This document shows positions 17,655 to 25,985 of a DNA stretch of 64,000 nt, one piece after another. Position numbers and translations under genes: made by a program. The notes beneath the pieces are model-generated. The model was given only the letters and a program-made list of their open reading frames with translations, had not been told where the DNA came from and made no database searches. The first letter of the stretch is position 1. Each line of letters opens with the position of its first letter. Source of the stretch: Thalassotalea_H sp040779345 (GTDB lineage Bacteria; Pseudomonadota; Gammaproteobacteria; Enterobacterales; Alteromonadaceae); assembly GCA_040779345.1 (NCBI GenBank), contig JBFONU010000002.1, positions 310,001-374,000 on the forward strand. The letters are read 5' to 3'.

Positions 17655-20198
17655 ATGCATTTTCGTGCGCTGATCGTATCAATATTATTAAGTTTGTTGA
17701 GTAAGCCTTTATTCGCAGCTTCTGTAGAAAAATATTTACCTAAAAATCAATCATATGATCCGAGTATTATAAAACCAGAAACTATTTTAGGCTTTGGTAT
17801 AGGTGAGCGACATATTCGACATGATCAACTGCTCCAGTATATGGAAGCATTAGCGGCCAGCTCTGATAAGATTGTCCTAACAGATATTGGTCGTACGTCT
17901 GAAATGCGTAAGCAGGTCTTATTAACAATTTCTCATCCCGATAACATTGCCAAACTACCTGCGCTTCTTAAGCGTGATGACGATGGAAAAAAACCTGAAG
18001 ATCCGCTTGTTATTTGGTTGGGTTATTCTGTTCACGGTGATGAAATTAGTGGTAGTAATGCGGCTTTAGTTGTTGCTTATCACTTGGCTGCCAGTCAAGA
18101 TCAGTCAGTCTTAGAGATACTCAAAAATACGGTTATTGTTTTAGAGCCAAGCATTAATCCAGATGGTATGGATAGATTTGTTAATTGGGTGAATACATAT
18201 CGTGGAACTACAGCTAACCCAGATCCTAATCATATTGAACATCATCAACAATGGCGTACAGGACGAACTAATCATTTTGGTTTTGATTTAAACCGCGATT
18301 GGTTATTACTCTCTCAAAAAGAAAGCCAAAATAGGTTAGCGTATTTTCATCAGTATCAACCGCATGTTTTAGGTGATTTTCATGAGATGGGAGCTAATAG
18401 TAGCTATTTTTTTCAACCGGGAATTCCTAGCCGAACTCACCCGTTAACACCTAAAAAAAATACTGACTTAACACAGTTGCTTGCTACCTTTCATGGTGCA
18501 GCTTTAGACAAAGATAATCGTTTGTATTACAGCCAAGAAAGCTTTGATGATTTTTATTATGGTAAAGGTTCAACTTATCCGGATATTAACGGCAGTGTAG
18601 GCGTTTTATTTGAACAAGCGAGTAGTCGAGGACTTCAGCAAGATAGTATTAATGGGCTTTTAACCTTTGAATATGGTATTAAAAATCATGTGCTAACGTC
18701 TTTATCAACCATTGAAGGAGCTTGGCAAAATAGTGATAAATTTAAAAGCTATCGTGAAAAGTTCTACCAAGAGTCAGAACAGCTTATCAAAAAAGAAAAA
18801 TTCAGCGGTTATTTAATTACTGAGTTAAAGGATAAATATCGTTTAAATACATTTTTGAGTAAGCTTAAAGCCCATAAAATTGATGTGATGCCATTGGTTG
18901 AAGACTTTCGTTTTGAAGGCAAGTTATATAAAAAAGAACATAGTTTTTATTTATCTTTAGAGCAAAGACAATACCGAGTAATTCAAGCGCTGTTTAATCA
19001 AGGCACCAACTTTCAAGATAATACCTTCTATGACGTTTCTGGTTGGACAATGCCATTGGCCATGGATATAGATGTTCAAAAAGTAGGACGAACTTGGGGA
19101 TTAAGGCTGGCAAAAACACCTTGGCAACCTGCGGCAACACCTAAGCAAGTGATTAATAAAAACGCTTATGCCTATGCTTTTGAATGGCATGAATTTTTAG
19201 CGCCGAAACTGTTAAACCAGTTATTATCACAAGGCATAAAAACGAGAGTAGCCACTCAAGGGTTTTCGTCAAAGGACAGTGGGAAAACAAAAGATTTTTC
19301 AACGGGAACAATCGTTATTCCTGCCGGTATTCAAACAACTGAAAACTGGCGACAAATTATTGAGCATAGGGCAAATCAGAGCAGCATAACTATTTATCCG
19401 ATACAAACAGGTTTAACGGTTAAAGGCGTAGATATTGGTTCTAATGCCATTGCACCTATTGAGCCAATAAAAGTTTTACTCGTCGGAGGAAAAGGTAGTT
19501 CACAATATGAAGCGGCGGAAATGCTTTATTATTTAGATGATACTTTGAATATTCCGGTATCAATTGTGGAAAAAAGTCGTTTACCACGAATAGATTTGAA
19601 CAAGTATACTCACATTCTGATGGTAGATGGACGTTATGGTGACATAGAAAAACCGATGATCGTCAAAATCAAAACATGGATCAAAAATGGTGGGGTCATT
19701 TTTGCACAAAAACGCGCCGCAAAATGGCTTGCATCGATAGAAATTTTAGCGGCAGACTTTGTCACACAAGATCAAATTAATGATCTATTTGATACCGATA
19801 AATTATCTTATCAAGACAAAGAAAAATTAGCGGCTAGAAAACGAATTGCAGGTGCTATCTTTGAAACGAAGCTTGATCGTAGTCACCCTTTAGCTTACGG
19901 ATATACCGACTCGCAATTACCCATATTTAGAAATAGTACGCTTATTATGGAGTCTGCGGATTCGCCTTTTATCACTGTGGCTGAATATACCGCTAAACCA
20001 TTAATGAGCGGTTATTCGGATCAAAACTTAGTCAATAAAATTGCTCATAATCCTGCGCTAGTTGCCCACAACTATGGCAAAGGTAGAGTGATTGCCACCA
20101 GTGATGTTTTTGCTTTTAGGGGATATTGGCTAGGTAGTGCTAAAATGTTGGCGAATAGTTTATTTTTTGCTAAAGCCTTTAGCGCGTCTGCCCAGTAA
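17655..20198 (+). CDS. Large secreted M14 family zinc carboxypeptidase
   Basis: The 847-residue protein has a signal peptide (about 1-22, ending LFA-AS) and a peptidase M14 domain in the first half. Zinc ligands are His127 and Glu130 (HGDE) and His243 (GDFHEMG). NPDGMDRF and FDLNRDW are substrate-binding stretches, and a candidate catalytic Glu is Glu320 (VLFEQASSRG). The C-terminal part has a glutamine-amidotransferase-like fold (VLLVGGKGSSQYEAAEMLYYL, about 610-840) with no obvious catalytic Cys. It belongs to the long M14 proteins common in marine Alteromonadales, probably periplasmic or outer-membrane-linked peptide scavengers. It lies between nfuA and comF, which are near neighbours in E. 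coli. Confidence 0.88.
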   Translation: MHFRALIVSILLSLLSKPLFAASVEKYLPKNQSYDPSIIKPETILGFGIGERHIRHDQLLQYMEALAASSDKIVLTDIGRTSEMRKQVLLTISHPDNIAKLPALLKRDDDGKKPEDPLVIWLGYSVHGDEISGSNAALVVAYHLAASQDQSVLEILKNTVIVLEPSINPDGMDRFVNWVNTYRGTTANPDPNHIEHHQQWRTGRTNHFGFDLNRDWLLLSQKESQNRLAYFHQYQPHVLGDFHEMGANSSYFFQPGIPSRTHPLTPKKNTDLTQLLATFHGAALDKDNRLYYSQESFDDFYYGKGSTYPDINGSVGVLFEQASSRGLQQDSINGLLTFEYGIKNHVLTSLSTIEGAWQNSDKFKSYREKFYQESEQLIKKEKFSGYLITELKDKYRLNTFLSKLKAHKIDVMPLVEDFRFEGKLYKKEHSFYLSLEQRQYRVIQALFNQGTNFQDNTFYDVSGWTMPLAMDIDVQKVGRTWGLRLAKTPWQPAATPKQVINKNAYAYAFEWHEFLAPKLLNQLLSQGIKTRVATQGFSSKDSGKTKDFSTGTIVIPAGIQTTENWRQIIEHRANQSSITIYPIQTGLTVKGVDIGSNAIAPIEPIKVLLVGGKGSSQYEAAEMLYYLDDTLNIPVSIVEKSRLPRIDLNKYTHILMVDGRYGDIEKPMIVKIKTWIKNGGVIFAQKRAAKWLASIEILAADFVTQDQINDLFDTDKLSYQDKEKLAARKRIAGAIFETKLDRSHPLAYGYTDSQLPIFRNSTLIMESADSPFITVAEYTAKPLMSGYSDQNLVNKIAHNPALVAHNYGKGRVIATSDVFAFRGYWLGSAKMLANSLFFAKAFSASAQ

Positions 20199-20220
20199 TA
20201 ATAAAATTATTGTTTGAGAC

Positions 20221-20967
20221 TTATTGGGGAAGTGATAGTGAAACTGTTAAGACAGTAATGTGTTTCACACCTTCTTTTTTTAGTAAACGACAAATGGTAT
20301 TTGTTGTGGTGCCTGTGGTGATCACATCATCGAGTAAAATAATAGTTTCGGGTAAAATTTCTTTTGCTTGACCCAATATAAAAGCCCCTTTTAAATGTTG
20401 TCGGCGGGCTTTACCACTCTGACCTACTTGGCTCTGATTAAAGGTGACTCGATACAATGCTTTTTTCAAATAGGGCAATTGGGTGTGTTTCGCAAAGGCC
20501 TTGGCAATTAAATGAGCTTGATTAAACCCACGTTGCTGCCACTTTTTAATGTGGATTGGTACGGCGAGTAAAGCGGCATCATTGTGAGTTTTTTGTTTTT
20601 CATTCCATAATTGTGCAAGTAAAAATCCTAAAAGATCAGCGATTTCGAAACGCTGTTGATATTTTAATTGCTTTAACCAATGGTCAATCGGAAAGACATA
20701 AGGGGCCAAGCAAAGTAGTTTATCAAACTTTCTGTCTGGAAAGAGTTTATCAATTGCTGGCCAATTTAATAAATTGTCATGTAAATGCTGATAGGTAAAT
20801 AGCGGTAAGTCATCTTTACAATGTTGGCACAACATCGGATGAATAAGTGGTTTACTTTGACAAAGTTCACATTCACTTAATGAGAAACGCGTAAGAGAAA
20901 ATCGTTCGATTAGCTTGTTTTTTAATCGCGCTAAAAAATTCAATTGAGACGCTTTATCCAATTCCAT
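20221..20967 (-). CDS. ComF/GntX family phosphoribosyltransferase-like protein
   Basis: The 248-residue protein has an N-terminal zinc-finger pair (CELCQ...LCQHCK) and a C-terminal type I phosphoribosyltransferase domain with the PRPP loop ILLDDVITTGTT. RGFNQAHLIAK and QVGQSGKARR are ComF marks. The family is linked with DNA uptake and use of DNA as nutrient (ComF, GntX), and its biochemistry is not settled. I chose ATG 20967 over an upstream TTG at 21024, which would overlap the divergent bioH start. It is divergent from bioH, as gntX is in E. coli. Confidence 0.9.
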   Translation of the reverse strand: MELDKASQLNFLARLKNKLIERFSLTRFSLSECELCQSKPLIHPMLCQHCKDDLPLFTYQHLHDNLLNWPAIDKLFPDRKFDKLLCLAPYVFPIDHWLKQLKYQQRFEIADLLGFLLAQLWNEKQKTHNDAALLAVPIHIKKWQQRGFNQAHLIAKAFAKHTQLPYLKKALYRVTFNQSQVGQSGKARRQHLKGAFILGQAKEILPETIILLDDVITTGTTTNTICRLLKKEGVKHITVLTVSLSLPQ

Positions 20968-21017
20968 TTGCTTATCACTTTCTATACACTGACGCTTTTT
21001 AAGTAACTCGAATAAGC

Positions 21018-21800
21018 ATGGCAAAAATGTTAAAAATTGCGAGTAGTGGCTCAGGGCTACCTTTAGTATTTATACATGGCTGGGGGATGAACTCTGGTGT
21101 ATGGCAACCGTGTGTCGCACAGTTAAAAGATAACTTTCGTGTGATCACTGTTGATCTGCCGGGGTTCGGTGTTAATGTTGATTATCAGATATCACCATAC
21201 ACACTCGATAATATTGCTGCAGAAATTGTCAATATTATTGATGAGCCTGCTGTGGTTATTGGTTGGTCTTTAGGCGGTATGGTGGCGACTGAAATCGCGC
21301 GTAAATATCCACAAAAGCTAAAAGGGTTAGTGACTATTGCAAGCAGTCCTTGTTTTGTTGAGCAAGATAATTGGCCAGGTATTCAAGCCGAAGTGCTAGC
21401 GTTGTTTCATCGTCAACTTGAGCAAGATGCCCAAAAAACCATCAATAATTTTTTAAAAATACAAGCGATGGGCAGCCCACATTTACGAGAGGATATTAAA
21501 TTGATCCGTGACTTGGTCATGCAATATCCAATGCCACACAAAAACATATTGGAGCTATCGTTAAGGTTTCTAGAAAATGAAGATCAACGCCAACAGCTTA
21601 ATGACATTCGTTTACCTTTTTTAAGAATGTATGGAAAACTCGATGGCCTTATTCCAAAAAGTGTTATCCCAAAAGTCTCGTTATTAGCTAATACAAGTGA
21701 TGTAATTATTTTTGACAAGGCATCACATGCCCCATTCATTAGTGATCTATCAGCTTTTATTGAAGCATTGTCTTCTTGGTTATCGCGCGCCATTAAATAA
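21018..21800 (+). CDS. bioH: Pimeloyl-[acyl-carrier protein] methyl ester esterase BioH
   Basis: The 260-residue alpha/beta hydrolase has Ser84 in GWSLGG, the oxyanion region FIHGWGMNSGVW, the acid in YGKLDGLIP and the His in ASHAPF. E. coli BioH has Ser82 in the same motif. It cleaves the methyl ester from pimeloyl-ACP at the end of pimelate synthesis for biotin. The neighbouring comF supports the name. No other bio gene is in the window. Confidence 0.92.
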   Translation: MAKMLKIASSGSGLPLVFIHGWGMNSGVWQPCVAQLKDNFRVITVDLPGFGVNVDYQISPYTLDNIAAEIVNIIDEPAVVIGWSLGGMVATEIARKYPQKLKGLVTIASSPCFVEQDNWPGIQAEVLALFHRQLEQDAQKTINNFLKIQAMGSPHLREDIKLIRDLVMQYPMPHKNILELSLRFLENEDQRQQLNDIRLPFLRMYGKLDGLIPKSVIPKVSLLANTSDVIIFDKASHAPFISDLSAFIEALSSWLSRAIK

Positions 21801-21812
21801 TGCTAACTCAAT

Positions 21813-21829
21813 AATGTAAACTTTACATT
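21813..21829. promoter_or_regulatory. Perfect palindrome, possible operator
   Basis: AATGTAAA and TTTACATT flank a single C, giving a 17-base palindrome. It lies after bioH and about 110 bases before the small flagellar-like gene. The regulator is unknown. Confidence 0.35.
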
Positions 21830-21941
21830 TGTCCATTTTTGGTTAATAATTAATCATATTACTTTGCATTAATATCCGTTGTTTGAAAAGGTCATCATCT
21901 ATTAATAAGTGACCATTTTTTGTGGTATTAAGGGGGAAACA

Positions 21942-22226
21942 ATGAATATTGAATCGGCTTTTACATCGGGTGTAGAAGGTTTTCAAAAAGCGACAGAGTC
22001 TGCTAATAAAGCAGCAACTGATATTGCACGTTCTGTGGCGTATACTCCTGAAAATAATCAACAAGAACAAACAGCTATTGCTCCGGTTGATACATCGCAA
22101 AACATACCTAATTTAACTCAATCCATTGTCGATTTAAAAGTGTCTGAATTCCAAGCGAAGGCCTCTGCTCAAGTTGTAAAAACGGCAGACGAAACATTAG
22201 GCACGCTCCTCGATGTAAGAGTGTAA
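21942..22226 (+). CDS. Small protein with a flagellar rod/hook-like C-terminal helix
   Basis: The 94-residue protein has no signal peptide. The last 35 residues (SIVDLKVSEFQAKASAQVVKTADETLGTLLDVRV, shown here only as a pattern) resemble the C-terminal helix of flagellar axial proteins, where KTADEMLGTL is typical. The N-terminal half is Ala- and Gln-rich. I chose ATG 21942, with AGGGGG upstream, over a GTG at 21909. It ends 4 bases before the next gene, so the two are co-transcribed. No flagellar genes are in the window. The function is unknown. Confidence 0.75.
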   Translation: MNIESAFTSGVEGFQKATESANKAATDIARSVAYTPENNQQEQTAIAPVDTSQNIPNLTQSIVDLKVSEFQAKASAQVVKTADETLGTLLDVRV

Positions 22227-22230
22227 TATT

Positions 22231-23175
22231 ATGAACATAACGCCGCAGGCAACAAGCATTCCCATTCCTACCGTAGCAAACCCTCCTACGGATGCTTTGC
22301 GTCGTGAAAATAATCACAGAGAAATTATTACCAAACCAGCTGCGTCACAGCAGTCAGCTGCTGAAAAAGGTGTTGCATCTGAACGTGAAAGAGCAAGAAC
22401 ACCAGCGCAAAATAATGAGCAAGTTGATTTTGAAAATATTCGTAAGCAAGCTGAGTTAGCCAATAGCACGATTTCTGATGATAATAACGACCCTTCACGA
22501 GAAGATCCTCAACAACGCGAGCAATCATCTGGGAAAGAAGTTGACTCTTCTGTTCATAAAGAGCAACAAGCAAGTAAAGAAGAGGCTCAAGAACAACAGA
22601 TCATTAGTGAATTAAAGCATAGAGATAAAGAAGTGAGGGCTCATGAGGCTGCACATGCATCTGTCGGTGGTGCTACAACGGGTTCACCTTCATATTCTTT
22701 TGAGATGGGGCCAGATGGGAAAAAATATGCCGTTGAAGGTGAAGTTGCAGTGGATTTATCCTCTGTTCCTGGAGACCCTAGAGCGACAATTAATAAAATG
22801 CAAAAAGTTTATGCTGCTGCTCTTGCACCCGCGCAGCCTTCAGCTCAAGATGTTAAAGTTGCCAACGCGGCGAGCAAGAAGATAGTACAAGCTCAATCTG
22901 AACTTGCCGGTGTTGAAGCTGCATCGCTTGCGCCCGATAATGGCGATAAGTCAAAAATGACCGCTGTTAAGAAAGATCTAGATCAATCTGAAGGTTCAAA
23001 TAGAAGTAATGATTTTGATAGCTTCATTGATAAGACGGTTGCCGCGCAAGAAACAATAGCCCCTAGTCGCTCTTTAGATATTGACCAAAGAGCCGTGCGT
23101 ATTGAGAATTTCTATTCAACAATAAATCAAGCCTATGAGAAACCGCCCAGTTATCAGTTTGAATTAACCGCATAA
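22231..23175 (+). CDS. SprA-related family putative metalloprotease
   Basis: The 314-residue protein has a low-complexity Glu/Gln-rich N-terminal region (about 1-130) and a conserved core beginning KHRDKEVRAHEAAH. His138, Glu139 and His142 form an HExxH zinc motif. SYSFEMGPDGKKYAVEGEV and the VPGDPRATI.KM..VY.AALAPAQPSAQD stretch are hallmarks of the SprA-related family (PF12118). No signal peptide is seen. The activity has not been shown for the family, and the protease label rests on the motif. It is paired with the small flagellar-like protein upstream. Confidence 0.82.
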   Translation: MNITPQATSIPIPTVANPPTDALRRENNHREIITKPAASQQSAAEKGVASERERARTPAQNNEQVDFENIRKQAELANSTISDDNNDPSREDPQQREQSSGKEVDSSVHKEQQASKEEAQEQQIISELKHRDKEVRAHEAAHASVGGATTGSPSYSFEMGPDGKKYAVEGEVAVDLSSVPGDPRATINKMQKVYAAALAPAQPSAQDVKVANAASKKIVQAQSELAGVEAASLAPDNGDKSKMTAVKKDLDQSEGSNRSNDFDSFIDKTVAAQETIAPSRSLDIDQRAVRIENFYSTINQAYEKPPSYQFELTA

Positions 23176-23211
23176 AAAAACCTAAACTCCTTAATGAATT
23201 TAGGTTTTTTT
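23176..23211. terminator. Bidirectional terminator between the SprA-related gene and pyrE
   Basis: AAAAACCTAAA pairs with TTTAGGTTTTT across a 12-base loop, with T runs in both directions. It serves the two convergent genes. Confidence 0.85.
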
Positions 23212-23254
23212 ATGTCTGGTATTTAGGGGGGCGCTATTTAAAGCGGGAAGAAAA

Positions 23255-23896
23255 TTAAATGCCGTAATCTTCTTGATATTGTTTAATGCTAGCTAAACTC
23301 TCAGCCATATCTGACTGTTCTTCTAAATACGCAATTAAGTCAGTTAACGTGACGATAGATATTACTTTAGTACCAAAATCACGTTCAACTTCTTGAATTG
23401 CCGATAATTCACCTTTGCCTTTTTCTTGGCGATCAAGGGCAATGAGAACACCAGAAAGTTCTGCGCCATTAGCTTTAATGATTTCCATAGATTCACGAAT
23501 AGCGGTACCTGCTGTGATCACATCATCAACTAACATGATTTTCCCTTCAAGGGGAGAGCCAACTAAACTGCCACCTTCACCATGGGTTTTAGCTTCTTTA
23601 CGGTTAAAACAATAGGGAACATCCCTTTGATGATGATCGGCTAAAGCGACAGCGGTAGTTGTCGCAATAGGAATGCCTTTATAAGCAGGACCAAACAACA
23701 GGTCAAAGTCGATATTCGCATCTGCAAGCGCGGATGCGTAAAAACGCCCTAAACGAGCAAGATCGCCACCAGTATTAAATAGACCAGCATTAAAAAAGTA
23801 TGGGCTGGTACGCCCTGATTTTAAGGTAAATTCACCAAAGCGTAACACTTGTTTGTTTAAGGCAAATTCAATAAATTCACGTTGATAAGCTTTCAT
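23255..23896 (-). CDS. pyrE: Orotate phosphoribosyltransferase
   Basis: The 213-residue protein matches the E. coli enzyme in length. It has the PRPP-binding motif IMLVDDVITAGTAI, the start MKAYQREFIEFAL, FGEFTLKSGR.SPYFFNAGLF and a flexible catalytic loop with RKEAKTHGEGG. It makes OMP from orotate and PRPP in pyrimidine synthesis. It is the second gene of an rph-pyrE operon (11-base gap), as in enteric bacteria. Confidence 0.97.
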   Translation of the reverse strand: MKAYQREFIEFALNKQVLRFGEFTLKSGRTSPYFFNAGLFNTGGDLARLGRFYASALADANIDFDLLFGPAYKGIPIATTTAVALADHHQRDVPYCFNRKEAKTHGEGGSLVGSPLEGKIMLVDDVITAGTAIRESMEIIKANGAELSGVLIALDRQEKGKGELSAIQEVERDFGTKVISIVTLTDLIAYLEEQSDMAESLASIKQYQEDYGI

Positions 23897-23907
23897 GTTT
23901 CGTCCTA

Positions 23908-24621
23908 TTAACTTAATGCAGTTTTTTGTAAATCAAATAATTCGTTAATGGCATTTTTTGCTAGTGAGAGCATTTCTTGCATTTCATCGAAACTGAAAGG
24001 CTCTTCTTCCGCAGTACCTTGAATTTCTATCAGTTTACCGGTGTCTGTCATAACAACATTCATATCAGTATCGGCAGCTGAATCTTCAGGGTAATCTAAA
24101 TCTGCAACCGGCTCACCTTGATAAATACCTACAGAAATCGCGGCAATCATATGTTTTAACGGATTGGTTTTAATGATCTCTTTTGCGCGCATATAATTTA
24201 ATGCATCTACTAAGGCAACGCAGGCGCCAGTAATAGAAGCGGTTCGGGTTCCGCCATCGGCTTGAATGACATCGCAATCCACGCTAATGGTATTTTCACC
24301 TAGTGCTTTTAAATCGACAGCTGCTCGTAAAGCACGAGCAATTAAGCGTGATATCTCTAAAGTTCTCCCACTTTGTTTACCGCTAGCGGCTTCACGTCTC
24401 ATACGTGTATGAGTTGAACGCGGTAACATACCATACTCTGCAGTTACCCAACCTTTACCTTGGCCTTTAAGAAAACGAGGTACCCCTTCTTCAACTGACG
24501 CAGTACAAATAACTTTGGTATCGCCAAATTCTATTAAAACTGAACCTTCAGCGTGAGCTGTGAATTGACGTGTGATAGTTACTGGGCGAATTTGCCCTAA
24601 AGTTCTGCCGCTTGGACGCAT
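23908..24621 (-). CDS. rph: Ribonuclease PH
   Basis: The 237-residue 3'-exoribonuclease trims tRNA 3' ends with phosphate. Marks are MRPSGRTLGQIRPV at the start, GTRTASITGA, and the phosphate-binding Arg region RTHTRMRREAASGKQSGRTLEISRLI. The start at 24621 matches the family N-terminus. A longer frame beginning at 24657 adds 12 residues not seen in RNase PH. Confidence 0.97.
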   Translation of the reverse strand: MRPSGRTLGQIRPVTITRQFTAHAEGSVLIEFGDTKVICTASVEEGVPRFLKGQGKGWVTAEYGMLPRSTHTRMRREAASGKQSGRTLEISRLIARALRAAVDLKALGENTISVDCDVIQADGGTRTASITGACVALVDALNYMRAKEIIKTNPLKHMIAAISVGIYQGEPVADLDYPEDSAADTDMNVVMTDTGKLIEIQGTAEEEPFSFDEMQEMLSLAKNAINELFDLQKTALS

Positions 24622-24762
24622 GATAAAATCTCTATGAGTAATAATAATTGTGCGCATTATAATCGCTATAGCGCAATATTGACATAATGACTCGTAAAGA
24701 ATTTTGAAATATAGTTGGCTAATGCAAGGTCATGTTTAGCAGAGATATTTTTGGAAAATTTT

Positions 24763-25287
24763 ATGAGAGCCCCAATACTCACTTTTATAGCATTATTTTT
24801 GTGTCAGAGTTTATTTCTCTCGAGCGTGATAGCTAAAACAAAGAATGATTTACCACTTTACAGTACTGCTTATGATGATAAACGTGATCCCTTTAAAGAT
24901 GCCGCTGCTGCCATTGCTTTAGCTAAAGCCACAGACCGTAATGTATTGCTTGAAATTGGCGGAAACTGGTGTGCGTGGTGTCATAAAATGGATAGCTTTT
25001 TAGCTCGAAATCCTGATATTTATCAAAAGCTTCATGCAGAGTATGTGTTACTGAAAATTAATGTCAGTGATTCAAATGAAAATGAAGCCTTTATGAAATC
25101 ACTGCCGCCAGCATTGGGTTATCCTCATATGTATATTTCAACCGCTACGGGAAAGATGATTTTGTCAAAAGATACTGCGGAATTGCTATCTGGAGATGAT
25201 TATTCAAGAAAAGCTTGGATAACGTTTTTAGAACAATGGAAAGCTGAGAATAACCAGAAAAATATCCTTAAGAGTGAAGCTGACTAA
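24763..25287 (+). CDS. Secreted thioredoxin-family protein (WCAWC)
   Basis: The 174-residue protein has a signal peptide (about 1-25, ending VIA-KT) and a thioredoxin fold with Cys70 and Cys73 in NWCAWCHKM, the DUF255/thioredoxin_7-like active site. The cis-Pro region is GYPHMYI. I chose ATG 24763, which begins directly at the signal peptide, over a TTG at 24715. It overlaps the next gene by one base (TAATG), so it is translationally coupled to the dehydrogenase genes. A role in thiol redox or folding of the cysteine-rich dehydrogenase is an inference. Confidence 0.85.
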   Translation: MRAPILTFIALFLCQSLFLSSVIAKTKNDLPLYSTAYDDKRDPFKDAAAAIALAKATDRNVLLEIGGNWCAWCHKMDSFLARNPDIYQKLHAEYVLLKINVSDSNENEAFMKSLPPALGYPHMYISTATGKMILSKDTAELLSGDDYSRKAWITFLEQWKAENNQKNILKSEAD

Positions 25288-25985
25288 TGGACTCCTTTTT
25301 TGACAAAAACTATCAAACACCCGATTGGTTAAATAAAAAACTATCTCGTCGTCATATTTTAAAATCTGCAGCTGGCGCTACGGCAATTGCAAGTGTATCG
25401 CCATTGGTTTTTGGCGGCTCAATTAACAACCTTGCGGCGTTTGAATCGGCATTAACTCAACTTGAATGGCAAACACTTGATGCTGTATTTGATCATATTT
25501 TTCCCGCTTCTGATTCAGGTCCTAGTGCGAAAGATATTCAAGCGACATTTTATTTATACCAATTAGTGAAGGAGCAGCCCACTTCACAAGATGAAATTGA
25601 TTTTATTTATCGTGGCGTCGGTTGGCTAAATAGTTATACCCAAAGTAAACAACAACAGAATTTCATTGCCTTAACGAGTGAAGAAAAGGAAATTACGCTA
25701 AAAGCGATTAGTCGTTCTGAAGCCGGTCAAAACTGGCTAAATATGATGATACTTAATTTATATGAAGCGATGTTATCACCCCCTTCATATGGCGGAAACC
25801 CTGATGGTATTGGATGGAAATGGCTAAGTCATCAGGCGGGCTTTCCTTTACCTCAAGCAGGTAAGCGTTTTTATGAACTTCCAGCAAGAAGTCAAGTGAC
25901 ACCAACGTCAGCGCAGGTGATCAAAAGTATTGATTTGTTCGCGAAGCAAACGCTCAATTCAACTAAAGGTAGAACAAAAGCATGA
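25287..25985 (+). CDS. Gluconate 2-dehydrogenase subunit 3 family protein, Tat-exported
   Basis: The 232-residue protein has a twin-arginine signal (LSRRHILKSAAGATAIASVSP, Arg21-Arg22). The mature part begins TQLEWQTLDAVFDHIFPASDSGP, the usual start of the small subunit of FAD-dependent sugar and gluconate dehydrogenases. In that family the small subunit carries the Tat signal and exports the FAD subunit bound to it. It overlaps the GMC gene by 4 bases (ATGA). The length is typical. Confidence 0.88.
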   Translation: MDSFFDKNYQTPDWLNKKLSRRHILKSAAGATAIASVSPLVFGGSINNLAAFESALTQLEWQTLDAVFDHIFPASDSGPSAKDIQATFYLYQLVKEQPTSQDEIDFIYRGVGWLNSYTQSKQQQNFIALTSEEKEITLKAISRSEAGQNWLNMMILNLYEAMLSPPSYGGNPDGIGWKWLSHQAGFPLPQAGKRFYELPARSQVTPTSAQVIKSIDLFAKQTLNSTKGRTKA

